NCBI RefSeq assembly: GCF_001939075.1
Contig: NZ_MPTA01000003.1
Span: 186,001-250,000, forward strand
Direction of reading: 5' to 3'
DNA from: Paenisporosarcina indica
GTDB lineage: Bacteria; Bacillota; Bacilli; Bacillales_A; Planococcaceae
DNA: 64,000 bases
Position numbers and translations under genes: made by a program
In this document: piece by piece, positions 28,201-37,802 of the stretch
Layout of the letters: the number at the start of each line of letters is the position of its first letter
Numbering within the stretch: the first letter of the stretch is position 1
Notes under the pieces: model-generated
Told to the model about the DNA's origin: nothing
Database searches by the model: none
The model's input: the letters and a program-made list of their open reading frames with translations, nothing else

Positions 28201-31200
28201 AATAACGGAAACCCGCTTTTCATCCAACGCTTTCTGGAAAGCTTCGAACTCTGATTTTTTTGGTACCATGTTTGGTGCATAGTCTGAATTGGCAAATACT
28301 AAATCGACTTGATCCAATTTATCAATGTCCTTGTAAGTCATGTTTTCTACTTTATATCCCCGCTCCACCAGATATTGCGTAAGATTCGTACCGGAGGCGG
28401 TTAAATCGACAATGATCCCAATCGTTGGGGTTGGTTTCAACGTGACATTCAAGTCCACATTTACCCCTTCAGTAATCGTCAGCTCAACATCTTTTCTGAC
28501 AAATCCTTCTTTTTCGATACGGACTATATAGTCGCCAGGTTCTATTTTTGTCAGGCTATATTGTCCTTGTAAACTTGTAATTGTTTCTCTTGGTTTGCCA
28601 ATAATCGAAACCTTGGCACCCTCTACCGCATTCCCATCTTTTTCATTTTCAACAATTCCTTTAAATGTACCGACGTTGTCAGCCCCCTCCATTGAAATGG
28701 TCAAAGGCTTATTACCCGTAACAGCACTCACTTGAACAACTTTAGTTTTATAACCATATGAACTTATTTCTACTTCATAGTCACCTTCTACTATTGCAAT
28801 GGAGAAACCGCCGTCTTCACCGTTTGAATTAGTTGAAAAATTCTCATCTTTCACCTTTACTTCTGCCTGTAATGGCTCCCCATTTTCATTCAATACTGAT
28901 CCACTTATGACTGGGAATTTTGCATCTGTAGCCCAAAGAACAGATTGGACTAGCATCTCCTTGCCTTCCTCCGTGTAATCCTTTAATGAATGGTACATGT
29001 TAAAGCCATGGCCGCTCATCAGCAATTCGACGCTGCCGGAGGTTCTAGGTTTATAAGCTATTCCAAGCCCATGCGATGTATCCGAACCTTCATGTTTGAT
29101 TTCAGCTAGCGGATAGCCGCTGTAATCATTAAAATAACCGATGATACTCGCTCCCGGAGTTAATATCCCCACTGAGTCACCCTGGTTTGCACCACTGAAG
29201 ATTGGGTGGTCTTCCAGGATTTTATACTGTGCAGAAGCATTGGTGTTTCTGACTGTCCCACGTTCTTTCGGATCTTTCCTATGAAGAACGAGATGGTTAA
29301 TGCCTGATCCACTCCAGTAAGCATCTCCGAAAATCAAGCTTGTCTCAGCCTTATCCGCAGCGATCATCATCTCATCGAATACCTTTTTAGTAAGTGTAGC
29401 TGTGCTTGGTTCATTAAAGAATACAACATCAAATTCTTGCATTCTATTTACCAGATTTACTGGTTGTAGATCTGTTGCAGGTATACCCGCTTGTTGCAAC
29501 ATGGCTTTAAAGTTTTGACCAGAAGTAGTGTAGTCTCCCACAACCGCCACTGACGGCATCGTACGAAGTGTAACGTCGATGTCACCATCTAGGTGAGCAA
29601 GATCAACTGTTTGATTGCTTCCAATGTACCCTTCTTTTGTAAAGCTTAGTTGGTATACTTCTTCTTCAAGCCCTGTTACTTCATAACGACCATTTGTGGT
29701 TGTCTGTGTGTCAGCAACTTTTTCTCCTGATTCATTTTTCACTTCTACCTTAACGCCACTGAGCTTAATTCTTGATTGAGCATCAGTAATCGCTCCTGTT
29801 AGAATGCCTTTTTCTGATTTCCCAAGCGTCACACTGACAATGCCCGGTATACCTGAAGCAGTCGTTACATCAACTGTTTTCGAACCGAGTCCTTTCGCAC
29901 GTACTTCAATTGTAAATGAGCCTTCATCATGGAAAAGTTCGAATCTTCCATTTTCATCACTAGTGGTTTTCACTCCTGTTTCAAGGACCTCAATACTTGC
30001 TTCAACAGGCTCCCCAGCTGAATTCTGAACTGAACCAGAAATTTCACCGAATGTTGAGCTGTATAAATAGTCAAGACTATTCAGCAGGATCTGTTGTTGA
30101 CCTATTAACCAGCCCTGCGTCGTCTCCCACGGTACTGATGCGTGGCTTGATAACAATAGATGTGCGCTTGTTTCAGAAACAGCATTATAAGCAATCCCCG
30201 ACCCAACCATTCCTAGTTCAGTGTTGCCAATCTTACCAATCGTTCTTCCTGAATATTGGTTGAACCATGCAAAGTCCGCATCATTAACCAATACATTAAT
30301 TCGATCGCCTGCTTTATATCCCTTTAGAATTGGATGTTCTGCTTCTACCTGAATCTTGACTTCGCCACCACCATAATCCTGGCCAATTTCTTTTGGATTT
30401 TGCTCGAAATCCCTCAGATGTTCAATCGACCCGTATCCAGAACCCCATTGATCCGCAAATATGACACTGACGTCATGGTCTTTTGCTTTTTTTATCAATG
30501 CATCGAATTCTTCTTTTGTAGGCTGCACACCACCTGTCCCGTATGCTCCATTGAGATAGAGCACTTTGTAGCTTCCGATATCTTCACCCACATCCCAGCC
30601 ACGTTCCTCTGCTGTATAACCGTTCGCTCCTAAAAATCGAGTTATTTCACCTTTATAATCGTTCAAAACAGCCACGTCAATCGGCTGTAGATTCAATGTG
30701 ATGTCCGCTTTTTCACCAGGATTTACAGTGATTTCACCCTCACCATTTTTATAGCCTGTTAATGTGAAGCTGACCTTAAAGGTACCTTCAAAAATCCCTT
30801 CACTAAAAAATTCACCAGAACTGTTGGTATTCCCTTTTACAGGCGTTTCTTTTAGCGTAACTTCGACATTTTCTAGCAGTTTTTTCGTCCTATTATCTTT
30901 TACAGTAATAGAAATTGAGCCTGACTGTGCATCTTTTAACTCCACATTTTTCGTCTTACTATAGCCGGACACAAATGTTGATTTTTCAGTGACCTGTTTC
31001 TTGCCATATTGATAGATTTGAATTGTGTATTCGCCAGGAGCGTGTTTTAACTCGTAACTTCCATCTGTATTCGAGGTGATAGATTCTCCAGTTTCAACAA
31101 TGGTTACCATCCCTTCAACAGGCTGGCCTTTTTCATTTGTTAATACGCCTGATAAAATCCCAGGAGAATCATAGCTTCTGACTCCTGATTGATGAGGAAC

Positions 31201-34200
31201 AATTACCTGTCCAGGCAGTAGCGGGATACCCGATGTACTGTAATCCGGGAGACTAAAATCCTTTAAGCGTTCGCCAGTATATACATCAATCACAGATAGA
31301 CTCCCGTTTGTCCCCGCGTAAAACAACAGTCCGTTTGCAGATACTGATCCGTTATTTAAAGACATTCCAACAGACCGGTTATTCCATAGTTCCTTACCAG
31401 TCGTGCGGTCAAAGGCCCGCAATACTGGCAGTGTTGCTGAACCGATTATGACAATCTCCTCATACACAATCGGTGAACCGGCCTGGGTGTCACCAATCCC
31501 CGTAGCATTCCACTTTTGTTCACCAGTTTTGGCGTCAAATGCGTAAAGAGTTCCTGTACCTGCTTCAAAATTGGATCCTGCAAAATAAAGTGTGCCATTA
31601 TCAAATACTGTCTTCGAAGTGATTCTTTCATTTTTAAGTGTCTTACTCCATACCTCCGTACCGTCTTCAATGCGGAAGGCACGAATTGTATGATTTTCAT
31701 AACTGCCGATATAAACCATTCCATCTCCGACACTTGGCCCAGAATATGTCGCGGCCCCAAGCGGGCTACTCCATATTTCCGCTCCAGTCTCTGCGTTAAG
31801 TGCAGTCAACTTTGCATCCTTTGTGAGATTAGAAGAAACAAACAGTGTTCCATCTTGGACAACTGGAGATTCATAGATGGTCATGATACCAACCTGGGTT
31901 ATCCATTTGATGCCTCCGGATTCAAGGTCCAAGGCATAGATTTTTCCATCCTCACCACCTGAAAGATAGACCGTATTTCCTTGTATGGTTGGTGATGAAC
32001 GGTTCTTGTTTCCTACCCTTACTGTCCATATTTCTTTCCCATTAGTCGAGTCTAACGCAACTACATAGCCTCGGTCCGTCACCAATACAACCCGATCGTT
32101 CGCGGCTGCAGGAGTTGAGAACAAGATACTTCCTTTACCAGAAGCCGTGTAGGCCCAACCGCTCTTTAGACCTTGAAGATCTATGGCATTGGCGGAAACT
32201 GCGTTTCGATGTATATTTCCGTTTGCCATGCCCCATTCTCTCGTGAAAGCAGACTCTATCAGTTTAGTTTTCAACTCGATTGTCTTATTTTCGTTAACAT
32301 CCAGTTCTTTAATTAATCCCTTAATGCCTTCTCCCGTTACTTGCATGTCATACATACCTTCAGGGATGCTATTTATTTCAAAATTCCCTTTTTCATCTGT
32401 TCTTAATGGTAAGAGTGGAGTTCCTTTTACTCGGACATAGGCATATGGAATTGCCTTTCCGGATTCATCTGAGACTTTTCCTTTTATCGAATAAATTCGG
32501 GCATTTTCGAGCACCCAATTAACTGATAGGGTTTCTCCCTTTGTCATTTCAATGGTGCTTTCGTAAATCTTGTAGCCAAAAGAGCTAATACTTATTTTAT
32601 GAATACCCTCGCGAATTTTAAAATTGAATTCGCCTTTTTCAGAGACGTCATATGAGAGGCCTTCTCCATTAATTTCGAGTCTTCCTGTTATCGGCTCACC
32701 CTGTTTATTTTTTAATGTTCCTTTCAGTTCCCCGGCAAATGCTGTTTCGGTCACTGCCTGATAAATGTTGATAATCCCGCTTCCATAAGAATCATTTGGT
32801 AATGTCCCCATATGCGGCATTATGCTGACAGTTTCCTTTAACGTTTCTTTCACATCATCAATCGTTAGTTTCGGATTTGCTTGATATAAAAGGGCGATTG
32901 CACCTGTTACATGAGGCGTGGCCATTGATGTTCCGCTGATTGTATTATATTTACCTTTATTCAACTTAGCAGGCCAAGCAGAGTAAATGTTATGGCCTGG
33001 TGCAGAGATATCCGGTTTGATCAGACGTTCGGTTTCACCATTCTTATGTTCCCAAAATACCGGTCCTCGGCTTGAAAAGGAGGCTGTCTGGTCGTAAATA
33101 TCCGTTGCGCCGACAGCAAAGGTTTCGGGGAAGCTTCCCGGTGATCCAATTGTTTGGACTCCCGGTCCGTCATTGCCTGCCGCAAACGATGGGAAAATAC
33201 CGGCTGAAACCCAAGCTTTCACATCATCATAGAATTCTAGACTATACGTATTGGCGTTGCCCCATGAATTATTGACGACTTGCGGCGCTTTGGAAGGGTC
33301 GCCCCCTGGAGCCAAGAACCATTGGAACGCCTGGTGTATCGTTGATAAGCTAGTTGAGCCATTATCATTGAAGATTTTAGCAGCAATCCATTCTGCTTCA
33401 GGAGCTACCCCTATGGGTTCACCCGCTCCTCCTCCAACTGCCGTTCCAGCTACATGGGTTCCATGACCATTTCCATCATTCGGAGTAGCGTAATTTTGTC
33501 CTGATAGATCAATCCAGGAATATTTATGGTTGCCATCACGTCCTCGATAGTTTTGCTTAAGCGCTTCATGGCTGCCATCCACTCCGGAGTCCATGATACC
33601 GACTACAATACCTTCCCCTTTCAATCCATATTGGCCCCATACCTTTGGAGCTAATATTTTTTCAAGACTCCATTGCGGAAGTTTTGGCGGGTTGTTTTCA
33701 ACTGTTACCTCCGGCAGACTCAATGTTTCATCTAGTACAATCTCAGCAACATCATCACGCTTCTTCAACTCATCCAAGGCATCTTTCGTGACTGTAGCTG
33801 TCAACCCATTGATGATCCATAGTGATTCTTTCTTTTTTGCTTTTCCTTTACCTTCTAAGACAGCTAATGCTTTCTGAATTCCTATTTGAGATGCGTTTGC
33901 TTTTTCCTTCAGATGTTTGTTGATTGTTGTAATGTTCTCAGTACGGTTCGTTTTTGCTTTTACTTGCCCATAGACCTTATCTAGATTAGGTCGATCTTTC
34001 ATCCTAATAATGACATCAATCTCTTTTTCCTTTTCAAAAGCTTTTAAAAGTTTCGATTCTGACTCACCTTTAGGATTACTATGCTTCGATTCACCATCAA
34101 GAGGTGGCGTTTCGATTCCCAAACCTGTTAGAAGGTTGGTGAGTCCACTACTATCTTCATAACCTTCATCTGATTCTTGTACAGTCTCTCCCGATTCATA

Positions 34201-34365
34201 TTCATTTTCGCGCTGTTTCTCAAGCAACAGTTCTTCTTCAGAGTAATTTTTCGTCTTTTCTTCGGCTGCATATGCGAGCTCAGGGACAAATGTGGAAACT
34301 ACTAATAGAAAGGCCAACAGTACAGCAAAATACTTCCGTGCATTTTTCTTCTTACACCATTTCAA
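25240..34365 (-). CDS. Giant secreted S8 (subtilase) protease with PQQ-type propeller and five tandem CpD/ThuA-like modules
   Basis: A protein of about 3,041 residues. Numbering below is from the upstream TTG at 34410; the TTG at 34365 is preferred because GGAGG lies ten bases ahead and a signal peptide follows at once (FAVLLAFLLVVS... ending AYA). Order: signal peptide; acidic linker; I9-like propeptide (about 110-230); subtilase domain (about 255-550) with triad D274 (IMDSGVD), H316 (GHGTHVAG) and S495 (GTSMATPHV); two carboxypeptidase-regulatory-like beta domains (about 560-720); PQQ-type beta-propeller (about 745-1075, blades such as YVVALDSTNGKEIW); five modules starting near 1082, 1454, 1833, 2207 and 2582. 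Each module has two CpD-type beta domains (SGSVxNExGEPV; GxYxVxxxxxGY) and a ThuA-like alpha/beta domain with an EHPI-x-G motif. A final Ig-like domain ends KPKRKDKAS. No LPxTG or S-layer anchor. Relatives are Bpr-like subtilases. The role is unknown. Confidence 0.9.
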   Translation of the reverse strand: MKWCKKKNARKYFAVLLAFLLVVSTFVPELAYAAEEKTKNYSEEELLLEKQRENEYESGETVQESDEGYEDSSGLTNLLTGLGIETPPLDGESKHSNPKGESESKLLKAFEKEKEIDVIIRMKDRPNLDKVYGQVKAKTNRTENITTINKHLKEKANASQIGIQKALAVLEGKGKAKKKESLWIINGLTATVTKDALDELKKRDDVAEIVLDETLSLPEVTVENNPPKLPQWSLEKILAPKVWGQYGLKGEGIVVGIMDSGVDGSHEALKQNYRGRDGNHKYSWIDLSGQNYATPNDGNGHGTHVAGTAVGGGAGEPIGVAPEAEWIAAKIFNDNGSTSLSTIHQAFQWFLAPGGDPSKAPQVVNNSWGNANTYSLEFYDDVKAWVSAGIFPSFAAGNDGPGVQTIGSPGSFPETFAVGATDIYDQTASFSSRGPVFWEHKNGETERLIKPDISAPGHNIYSAWPAKLNKGKYNTISGTSMATPHVTGAIALLYQANPKLTIDDVKETLKETVSIMPHMGTLPNDSYGSGIINIYQAVTETAFAGELKGTLKNKQGEPITGRLEINGEGLSYDVSEKGEFNFKIREGIHKISISSFGYKIYESTIEMTKGETLSVNWVLENARIYSIKGKVSDESGKAIPYAYVRVKGTPLLPLRTDEKGNFEINSIPEGMYDMQVTGEGIKGLIKELDVNENKTIELKTKLIESAFTREWGMANGNIHRNAVSANAIDLQGLKSGWAYTASGKGSILFSTPAAANDRVVLVTDRGYVVALDSTNGKEIWTVRVGNKNRSSPTIQGNTVYLSGGEDGKIYALDLESGGIKWITQVGIMTIYESPVVQDGTLFVSSNLTKDAKLTALNAETGAEIWSSPLGAATYSGPSVGDGMVYIGSYENHTIRAFRIEDGTEVWSKTLKNERITSKTVFDNGTLYFAGSNFEAGTGTLYAFDAKTGEQKWNATGIGDTQAGSPIVYEEIVIIGSATLPVLRAFDRTTGKELWNNRSVGMSLNNGSVSANGLLFYAGTNGSLSVIDVYTGERLKDFSLPDYSTSGIPLLPGQVIVPHQSGVRSYDSPGILSGVLTNEKGQPVEGMVTIVETGESITSNTDGSYELKHAPGEYTIQIYQYGKKQVTEKSTFVSGYSKTKNVELKDAQSGSISITVKDNRTKKLLENVEVTLKETPVKGNTNSSGEFFSEGIFEGTFKVSFTLTGYKNGEGEITVNPGEKADITLNLQPIDVAVLNDYKGEITRFLGANGYTAEERGWDVGEDIGSYKVLYLNGAYGTGGVQPTKEEFDALIKKAKDHDVSVIFADQWGSGYGSIEHLRDFEQNPKEIGQDYGGGEVKIQVEAEHPILKGYKAGDRINVLVNDADFAWFNQYSGRTIGKIGNTELGMVGSGIAYNAVSETSAHLLLSSHASVPWETTQGWLIGQQQILLNSLDYLYSSTFGEISGSVQNSAGEPVEASIEVLETGVKTTSDENGRFELFHDEGSFTIEVRAKGLGSKTVDVTTASGIPGIVSVTLGKSEKGILTGAITDAQSRIKLSGVKVEVKNESGEKVADTQTTTNGRYEVTGLEEEVYQLSFTKEGYIGSNQTVDLAHLDGDIDVTLRTMPSVAVVGDYTTSGQNFKAMLQQAGIPATDLQPVNLVNRMQEFDVVFFNEPSTATLTKKVFDEMMIAADKAETSLIFGDAYWSGSGINHLVLHRKDPKERGTVRNTNASAQYKILEDHPIFSGANQGDSVGILTPGASIIGYFNDYSGYPLAEIKHEGSDTSHGLGIAYKPRTSGSVELLMSGHGFNMYHSLKDYTEEGKEMLVQSVLWATDAKFPVISGSVLNENGEPLQAEVKVKDENFSTNSNGEDGGFSIAIVEGDYEVEISSYGYKTKVVQVSAVTGNKPLTISMEGADNVGTFKGIVENEKDGNAVEGAKVSIIGKPRETITSLQGQYSLTKIEPGDYIVRIEKEGFVRKDVELTITEGVNVDLNVTLKPTPTIGIIVDLTASGTNLTQYLVERGYKVENMTYKDIDKLDQVDLVFANSDYAPNMVPKKSEFEAFQKALDEKRVSVIWTGQAGGRGSIDFLNEYLDDPTTIFKGTNKSGTQGIIKEEHPITAGFEVGDVFEIPSKSRYYYGFEGYSGKTIIDFSQTITGESGSMIAYKGRTIDSLEILMANMVISQEFKPDSFDPVRERLLNNAITWALDEKPALVGELHGVVQNENGPVKGEVTIKETGKKYNADEAGQFYTGLEAGTYTVTVEAFGHQSKDFTVTIENGQTLKKSFIIQSENSGTLGGKVVDVETKQPISGASIDIVGTPAGVKTTEQGEYQITLPAGTYDVRIMATGYSPIYKTVEIIEGEAASLNLSMVVSNKVAVLANPTNEARIVPFLQANGYEVDFYPYGEFESLIENIPNFKLIIANDISYSMKEDRFKAMVNTANENEVSMIFAGQSNFGTLGNLSVAYEDPKQVLSSFAEKEIKMRVDEEHPIFRGFQQGDELSLLVNAKGATQYQVYANYSGTTVGSLGHVVKGELGSSVGYKFTSSNSVQILLSTLHVGIYGNPNDRWTDHAKQIYLNAVDFALTASQGEIKGEVKDEQGNPIADALVTIPDKNLKTTTNAEGFYRFSIGVGKYEVKVKAKGFTDQIKQVNVAEVGNSVDLHFTLEAINGSDLKGVIADKSGDAVEGAILTLIPKDDPDYKDIVVSGKDGLYTFENLLPGEYMLEVVAAGYLPKTVEVSIGKENAEYNLKLSAYEAAVLGDMNQELTKFLNEQNILAEEKDWNILGNLSKYEVIIVNTNKGTKEQVQQLINESDEHQVSLVFTSTWGLNEGSIQLLKEAEGSPELDNHGYNEGAVFVSAINEHPLFTGIEADENNQIKIHTEKSPYATFKNYKGIPLANLIVDGMDKGKSIAYEYRSKNHVHLLLSSFAVTNIIGPEHGWTKEGKQLFTNAMHWSMDTEQQLPLVPVWDNEDQKVKENQLTVTGTAELGTTINIYEKHGNKHTLLGSVKTGQDGIFSIELDVDNGAHFLKAEAQNFAGKSKTLAEMKLIVTGKPKRKDKAS

Positions 34366-34660
34366 TAATCTTGCACCTCCAAAAATTATGTTATAGAGGG
34401 AATACTGCAAAATTTGAAATATACCTTTATAATTTGTTGAATTTTTAAACTATTCAGATAAAGATGACTCGATAGTACTAGTTTAACTATTTGGTTAAGG
34501 ATAAAAGACACACGGTTTAATGTGGAGTCCTACATATTTTCTCCCTAAAATTAAAAGTGATCGAATCAATTGGATCGTCTCTTTTTCCTATTGGCAAACC
34601 ATTGGCAGCTGTGGAGTTGCTTGTCCTTTCCATGAGTTGAACTCTACTATCTCTATTGAT

Positions 34661-34828
34661 TGATACACGTAAATTCCTTTGGTTTGATGAAATCAGAATT
34701 TGAGTCCAATAAAAAAGACCGTTTGGGGGTCTAATCCAAACGGTCAACGTAACAGATGGTTCCCTTCAAGGGGAGTGGCTAAAATAGAGATAACCCATCT
34801 GAGCGTAAACTCAAGGATAGGTTATTTA
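34661..34828 (+). ncRNA. Candidate small RNA element, copy R1
   Basis: It starts with TTGATA (34661-34666), a 17-base spacer and TTTGAT, a plausible sigma-A promoter. Then come a 10-bp perfect hairpin GACCGTTTGG/CCAAACGGTC (34718-34746), a small hairpin TTCCCTTCAAGGGGA, and a last hairpin ATAACC..GGTTAT with T-rich 3' flank. Copies lie at 51860 and 52521. No plus-strand gene precedes this copy; both neighbours run on the minus strand. So it cannot simply be a gene's terminator. The rest of 34366-34885 shows no gene. Confidence 0.5.
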
Positions 34829-34885
34829 TCATGTTTATATGCTTGGATTAATGCTACAAATGCTTTATTGGACTATACAAAATGG

Positions 34886-35647
34886 TTACTTTCTTAACTT
34901 AAACACGATAAAATTCGAAATATTAAAGTCTTCTTCAAAATGTGGGTACTTGGAAAGCATCTCTTGTGATGGTTTTGGTTCAACCAACACTTCCACAATG
35001 AATCCTGCTTGTTGAATAGCCTGAAAATAACTCGTTAATGTACGATGGTAAAATACAATTTTTTCTTCCGAATCAACTGGAATCTGTTGCTCATACACCC
35101 CTTCATAAAAATAGTTATCTATTTTCCAATGCGTTTTTTTCCCATTTTCATCTCTGATCCACCCGCTTTTCGGTGTCACAAAGCATGGATGCAGGATGGA
35201 AAAAATATAATAGCCCCCTTCTTTCAAGAGGCGATACATTTCACTAAATGCTGCTTCATAATCAGCCAAGTCTTGTATGACCATATTGGATACGATCATA
35301 TCGAATGTACAACTCTTTAGATCATCCAGCCTTTCACAATTACCATGAAAGAATTGAACGCCAAGTTCAGTGGGTGTTTTTCTTTCCGCTATCTCAAGCA
35401 TTTTCTTGGAGTAATCAATTGCTGTAATACGGGCTCCTTGTAGAGCAAGTATTCTACTCAAATACCCTTCTCCACACCCTGCATCCAGTATAGATACTCC
35501 TGAAGTTTGTTCAATTAACGAAAATATAGCAGGATTAAGTAAAACTTCTCGATGAACATCTCCGTGTTCATTATAATTTACGGTGAAAACTTCGGCATGC
35601 TGATCCCATCTTTGAATGGCTTCATCTGTCGTCATTTGTTTCTTCAC
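34886..35647 (-). CDS. Class I SAM-dependent methyltransferase
   Basis: A 253-residue methyltransferase with the Rossmann motifs SILDAGCGEGYLSRILA (motif I, SAM binding), ITAIDYSKKMLEIA (motif II), FDMIVSNMVIQDL (motif IV) and LLKEGGYYIFSILHP (motif V/VI). The layout is that of UbiE/COQ5-like small-molecule methyltransferases; the acceptor is unknown. GTG start with GAGGACG ahead. No operon partner. Confidence 0.85.
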   Translation of the reverse strand: MKKQMTTDEAIQRWDQHAEVFTVNYNEHGDVHREVLLNPAIFSLIEQTSGVSILDAGCGEGYLSRILALQGARITAIDYSKKMLEIAERKTPTELGVQFFHGNCERLDDLKSCTFDMIVSNMVIQDLADYEAAFSEMYRLLKEGGYYIFSILHPCFVTPKSGWIRDENGKKTHWKIDNYFYEGVYEQQIPVDSEEKIVFYHRTLTSYFQAIQQAGFIVEVLVEPKPSQEMLSKYPHFEEDFNISNFIVFKLRK

Positions 35648-35793
35648 TTTACGTCCTCATTTCAATTGAATTCGTAACGTTACGCTCTTTGTGCACACCT
35701 AATTTTCACATGTAGAATCAAAAAGAAATAGACTTATAATTAATTTTTTTGTATCATGTAGATAGAGGCATATCTTCTTTTATAAATAGCTCA

Positions 35794-35827
35794 AGCCAGA
35801 GATTCCTATTGAATCTCTGGCTTTTTT
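35794..35827. terminator. Terminator hairpin between methyltransferase and Nudix genes
   Basis: AGCCAGAGATTC and GAATCTCTGGCT form a perfect 12-bp stem with a 5-base loop; T6 follows on the plus strand, 15 bases past the Nudix stop on the minus strand. Confidence 0.65.
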
Positions 35828-35842
35828 GGATTCTATTTTCTT

Positions 35843-36457
35843 TTATTTAATCGTCTCAATAAAATGTTTTAAGATCCGGGCAGTTAACCCCCAAATCGTA
35901 TATTGCTCGTAATCATAGAACCATTCCTCGATCACTCTTGATTTCCATTGGTACTGATTGCCGTTCGCAATCTTATCGTAAGGGAAATCGGTTAAGGGCA
36001 TTGGTTGTACGGGTACTTTATGTACATATGGCTCATGGTCTAACAGCCAATTGACTGGTATCGTGAAGATCTCTTCTACCTCTTGTTTGTTGAATGAATC
36101 GGTTGGATATTGATCGATGGTTGCTACAAATGGATAGATAATAAATGACGACGTTGGAATAAAGGCACTCATTTGCCCCTGCACTTGAATTGCTTCCATT
36201 GGAATCCCTAGCTCTTCATGTGTTTCTCGGATGGCTGCGTCCATTGGTGATGCATCTGTTGGATCGATACGCCCACCTGGAAAACTAATATCACCAGGTT
36301 GACTTCGCATGGTCATTGAACGTACTTCAAACAGGACATGCCATTCTTCATTCACTTGAATAAGTGGAATCAGAACAGCCGAACGCATCGCTGTCGCCTC
36401 TCCAATAAATAAAGGTTGATTGTGGTTTAGCTCATTCTTCAACTTATCCAAGAACAT
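35843..36457 (-). CDS. Nudix hydrolase, CoA pyrophosphatase type
   Basis: A 204-residue Nudix enzyme. The Nudix box is PGGRIDPTDASPMDAAIRET and continues HEELGI, with the conserved REx2EE core. The upstream SQPGDISFPGGRID segment is the feature that separates CoA/NUDT7-type pyrophosphatases (NudL-like) from other Nudix proteins. Predicted to split CoA or its derivatives into phosphopantetheine and 3',5'-ADP. The ATG at 36457 has GGGGGAGATG ahead, which decides against the longer upstream frame. Confidence 0.85.
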   Translation of the reverse strand: MFLDKLKNELNHNQPLFIGEATAMRSAVLIPLIQVNEEWHVLFEVRSMTMRSQPGDISFPGGRIDPTDASPMDAAIRETHEELGIPMEAIQVQGQMSAFIPTSSFIIYPFVATIDQYPTDSFNKQEVEEIFTIPVNWLLDHEPYVHKVPVQPMPLTDFPYDKIANGNQYQWKSRVIEEWFYDYEQYTIWGLTARILKHFIETIK

Positions 36458-36526
36458 GAAATCATCTCCCCCTTCGCTTCGTTTCATATACTCCCATGTT
36501 ATCATGAAAATAGAAGCTATTTGCTA

Positions 36527-37507
36527 TCAATCCTCCACAAGCTCTAGGTGGCTTTTAAGTATGTTTTGCGTTTCCGTTAACGATTCATTATCCAATCTCC
36601 AATAATAGGGTTTAGTTGATGTATCATCATATCCACTCAGGTACATTGAATCTACTTGAGGCATTCCATCTTTTATATAGGATAAAAATGATTTCATCTC
36701 ATCAAATGTCATATCCGTTTTCATGTTGTCACCAACAGCATCGATTACATCCCCATACTTCGTAAACGAAGAGGCTGAAGATGCTTTTTTTACAATGGCA
36801 GATAGGATTTCTTGTTGTCGTTTCCCGCGTTCAATGTCATTGTCCAACATTCTTGTACGAGCCAATGCAAGTGCTTCTCGCCCATCGAGTTTTTGAAATC
36901 CTTTTTTTAATTGAATCGTGAATCTATCTTCTTCATCTTTCTCTAATCGATCGTACGGTACATTGACGTTAATCCCATCTAAAGCATCTACAACATCAAT
37001 GAAGGCATTGAAATTCATCAGTACATAATAATCAACTGGGACTTCCAATAACTCCTCAACCGTTTCAATCGTCGCCTTTAACCCACCTTTGACAAGGGCA
37101 TGATTGATTTTATCTTCATAGCCAATTTCAGGGATATAGACATATGAATCACGTGGGATGCTGACCAATTTTACGGTTTTTTCATTATTGTTTAGCGTCG
37201 CTAACATCAACGCATCGGATCGACTTTCGTCTGTTCCTTGATTGCGCGTTTCACTATCGTCGACTCCAATAAACAGAATGGATACATGATCTTCAAGTGG
37301 CGTAACTTCACTAGTTCGAAGAACGGAACCATCACGGTTTTCAACCGCTTCATACGATTTTTCCGCAGCTGACTTTGCTTTTTTCACCAAATAAAATCCA
37401 TAAGCTGAACCACTAATGAGAATTCCAGCTACTAGAAGTACTGATATTTTTAGGATCAGGGACTTTTTAGATTTTATTTTTTGTGTTTTAACTTCTTTTC
37501 GAGTCAT
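36527..37507 (-). CDS. LytR-CpsA-Psr (LCP) family cell-wall polymer transferase
   Basis: A 326-residue membrane protein that attaches teichoic acids or other anionic polymers to peptidoglycan. A basic cytoplasmic tail is followed by one membrane helix (ILKISVLLVAGILISGSAYG, about 19-38) and an extracytoplasmic LCP domain (about 75-260): ILFIGVDDSE, SRSDALMLAT, LVSIPRDSYVYIP and the arginine-rich LARTRMLDNDIERGKRQQE that binds the polyprenyl pyrophosphate. AAAGGAG precedes the ATG. It follows the TagTUV type and stands alone. Confidence 0.92.
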   Translation of the reverse strand: MTRKEVKTQKIKSKKSLILKISVLLVAGILISGSAYGFYLVKKAKSAAEKSYEAVENRDGSVLRTSEVTPLEDHVSILFIGVDDSETRNQGTDESRSDALMLATLNNNEKTVKLVSIPRDSYVYIPEIGYEDKINHALVKGGLKATIETVEELLEVPVDYYVLMNFNAFIDVVDALDGINVNVPYDRLEKDEEDRFTIQLKKGFQKLDGREALALARTRMLDNDIERGKRQQEILSAIVKKASSASSFTKYGDVIDAVGDNMKTDMTFDEMKSFLSYIKDGMPQVDSMYLSGYDDTSTKPYYWRLDNESLTETQNILKSHLELVED

Positions 37508-37802
37508 AAGAAATCTCCTTTAGTTCGTTTTCAAATATTACTGCTTGATGATTAATTCTAGTAAACAATTACCATTATTAGTACGTTCTATGTAACACAA
37601 AAGTTCCAATATTCAAAATCATTCGTATGTTATTGTTAAAAACAACAAGAAACTCACTCTTGCATTGTTGAAATAAGATAACTCTGTGTAGCATGGGTAT
37701 AATAAATGGACAATAGCAAACATTAATAGGATGCCTTGTATACGAAGCGAAAGCAGATAACTAGACTGCGTCAAATGAAAACATAATGAAAAAGGAGGGA
37801 AT

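Noticed and set aside
25240-31165. Periodic repeats that might suggest a CRISPR array or tandem DNA satellite
   Set aside because: The period is about 1.1 kb, the repeats are protein-level modules within one open frame, and DNA identity is low.
34661-34828. Explaining element R1 as a simple terminator of a neighbouring gene
   Set aside because: Both neighbours are on the minus strand, while the T-tract and the promoter-like boxes of R1 are on the plus strand.
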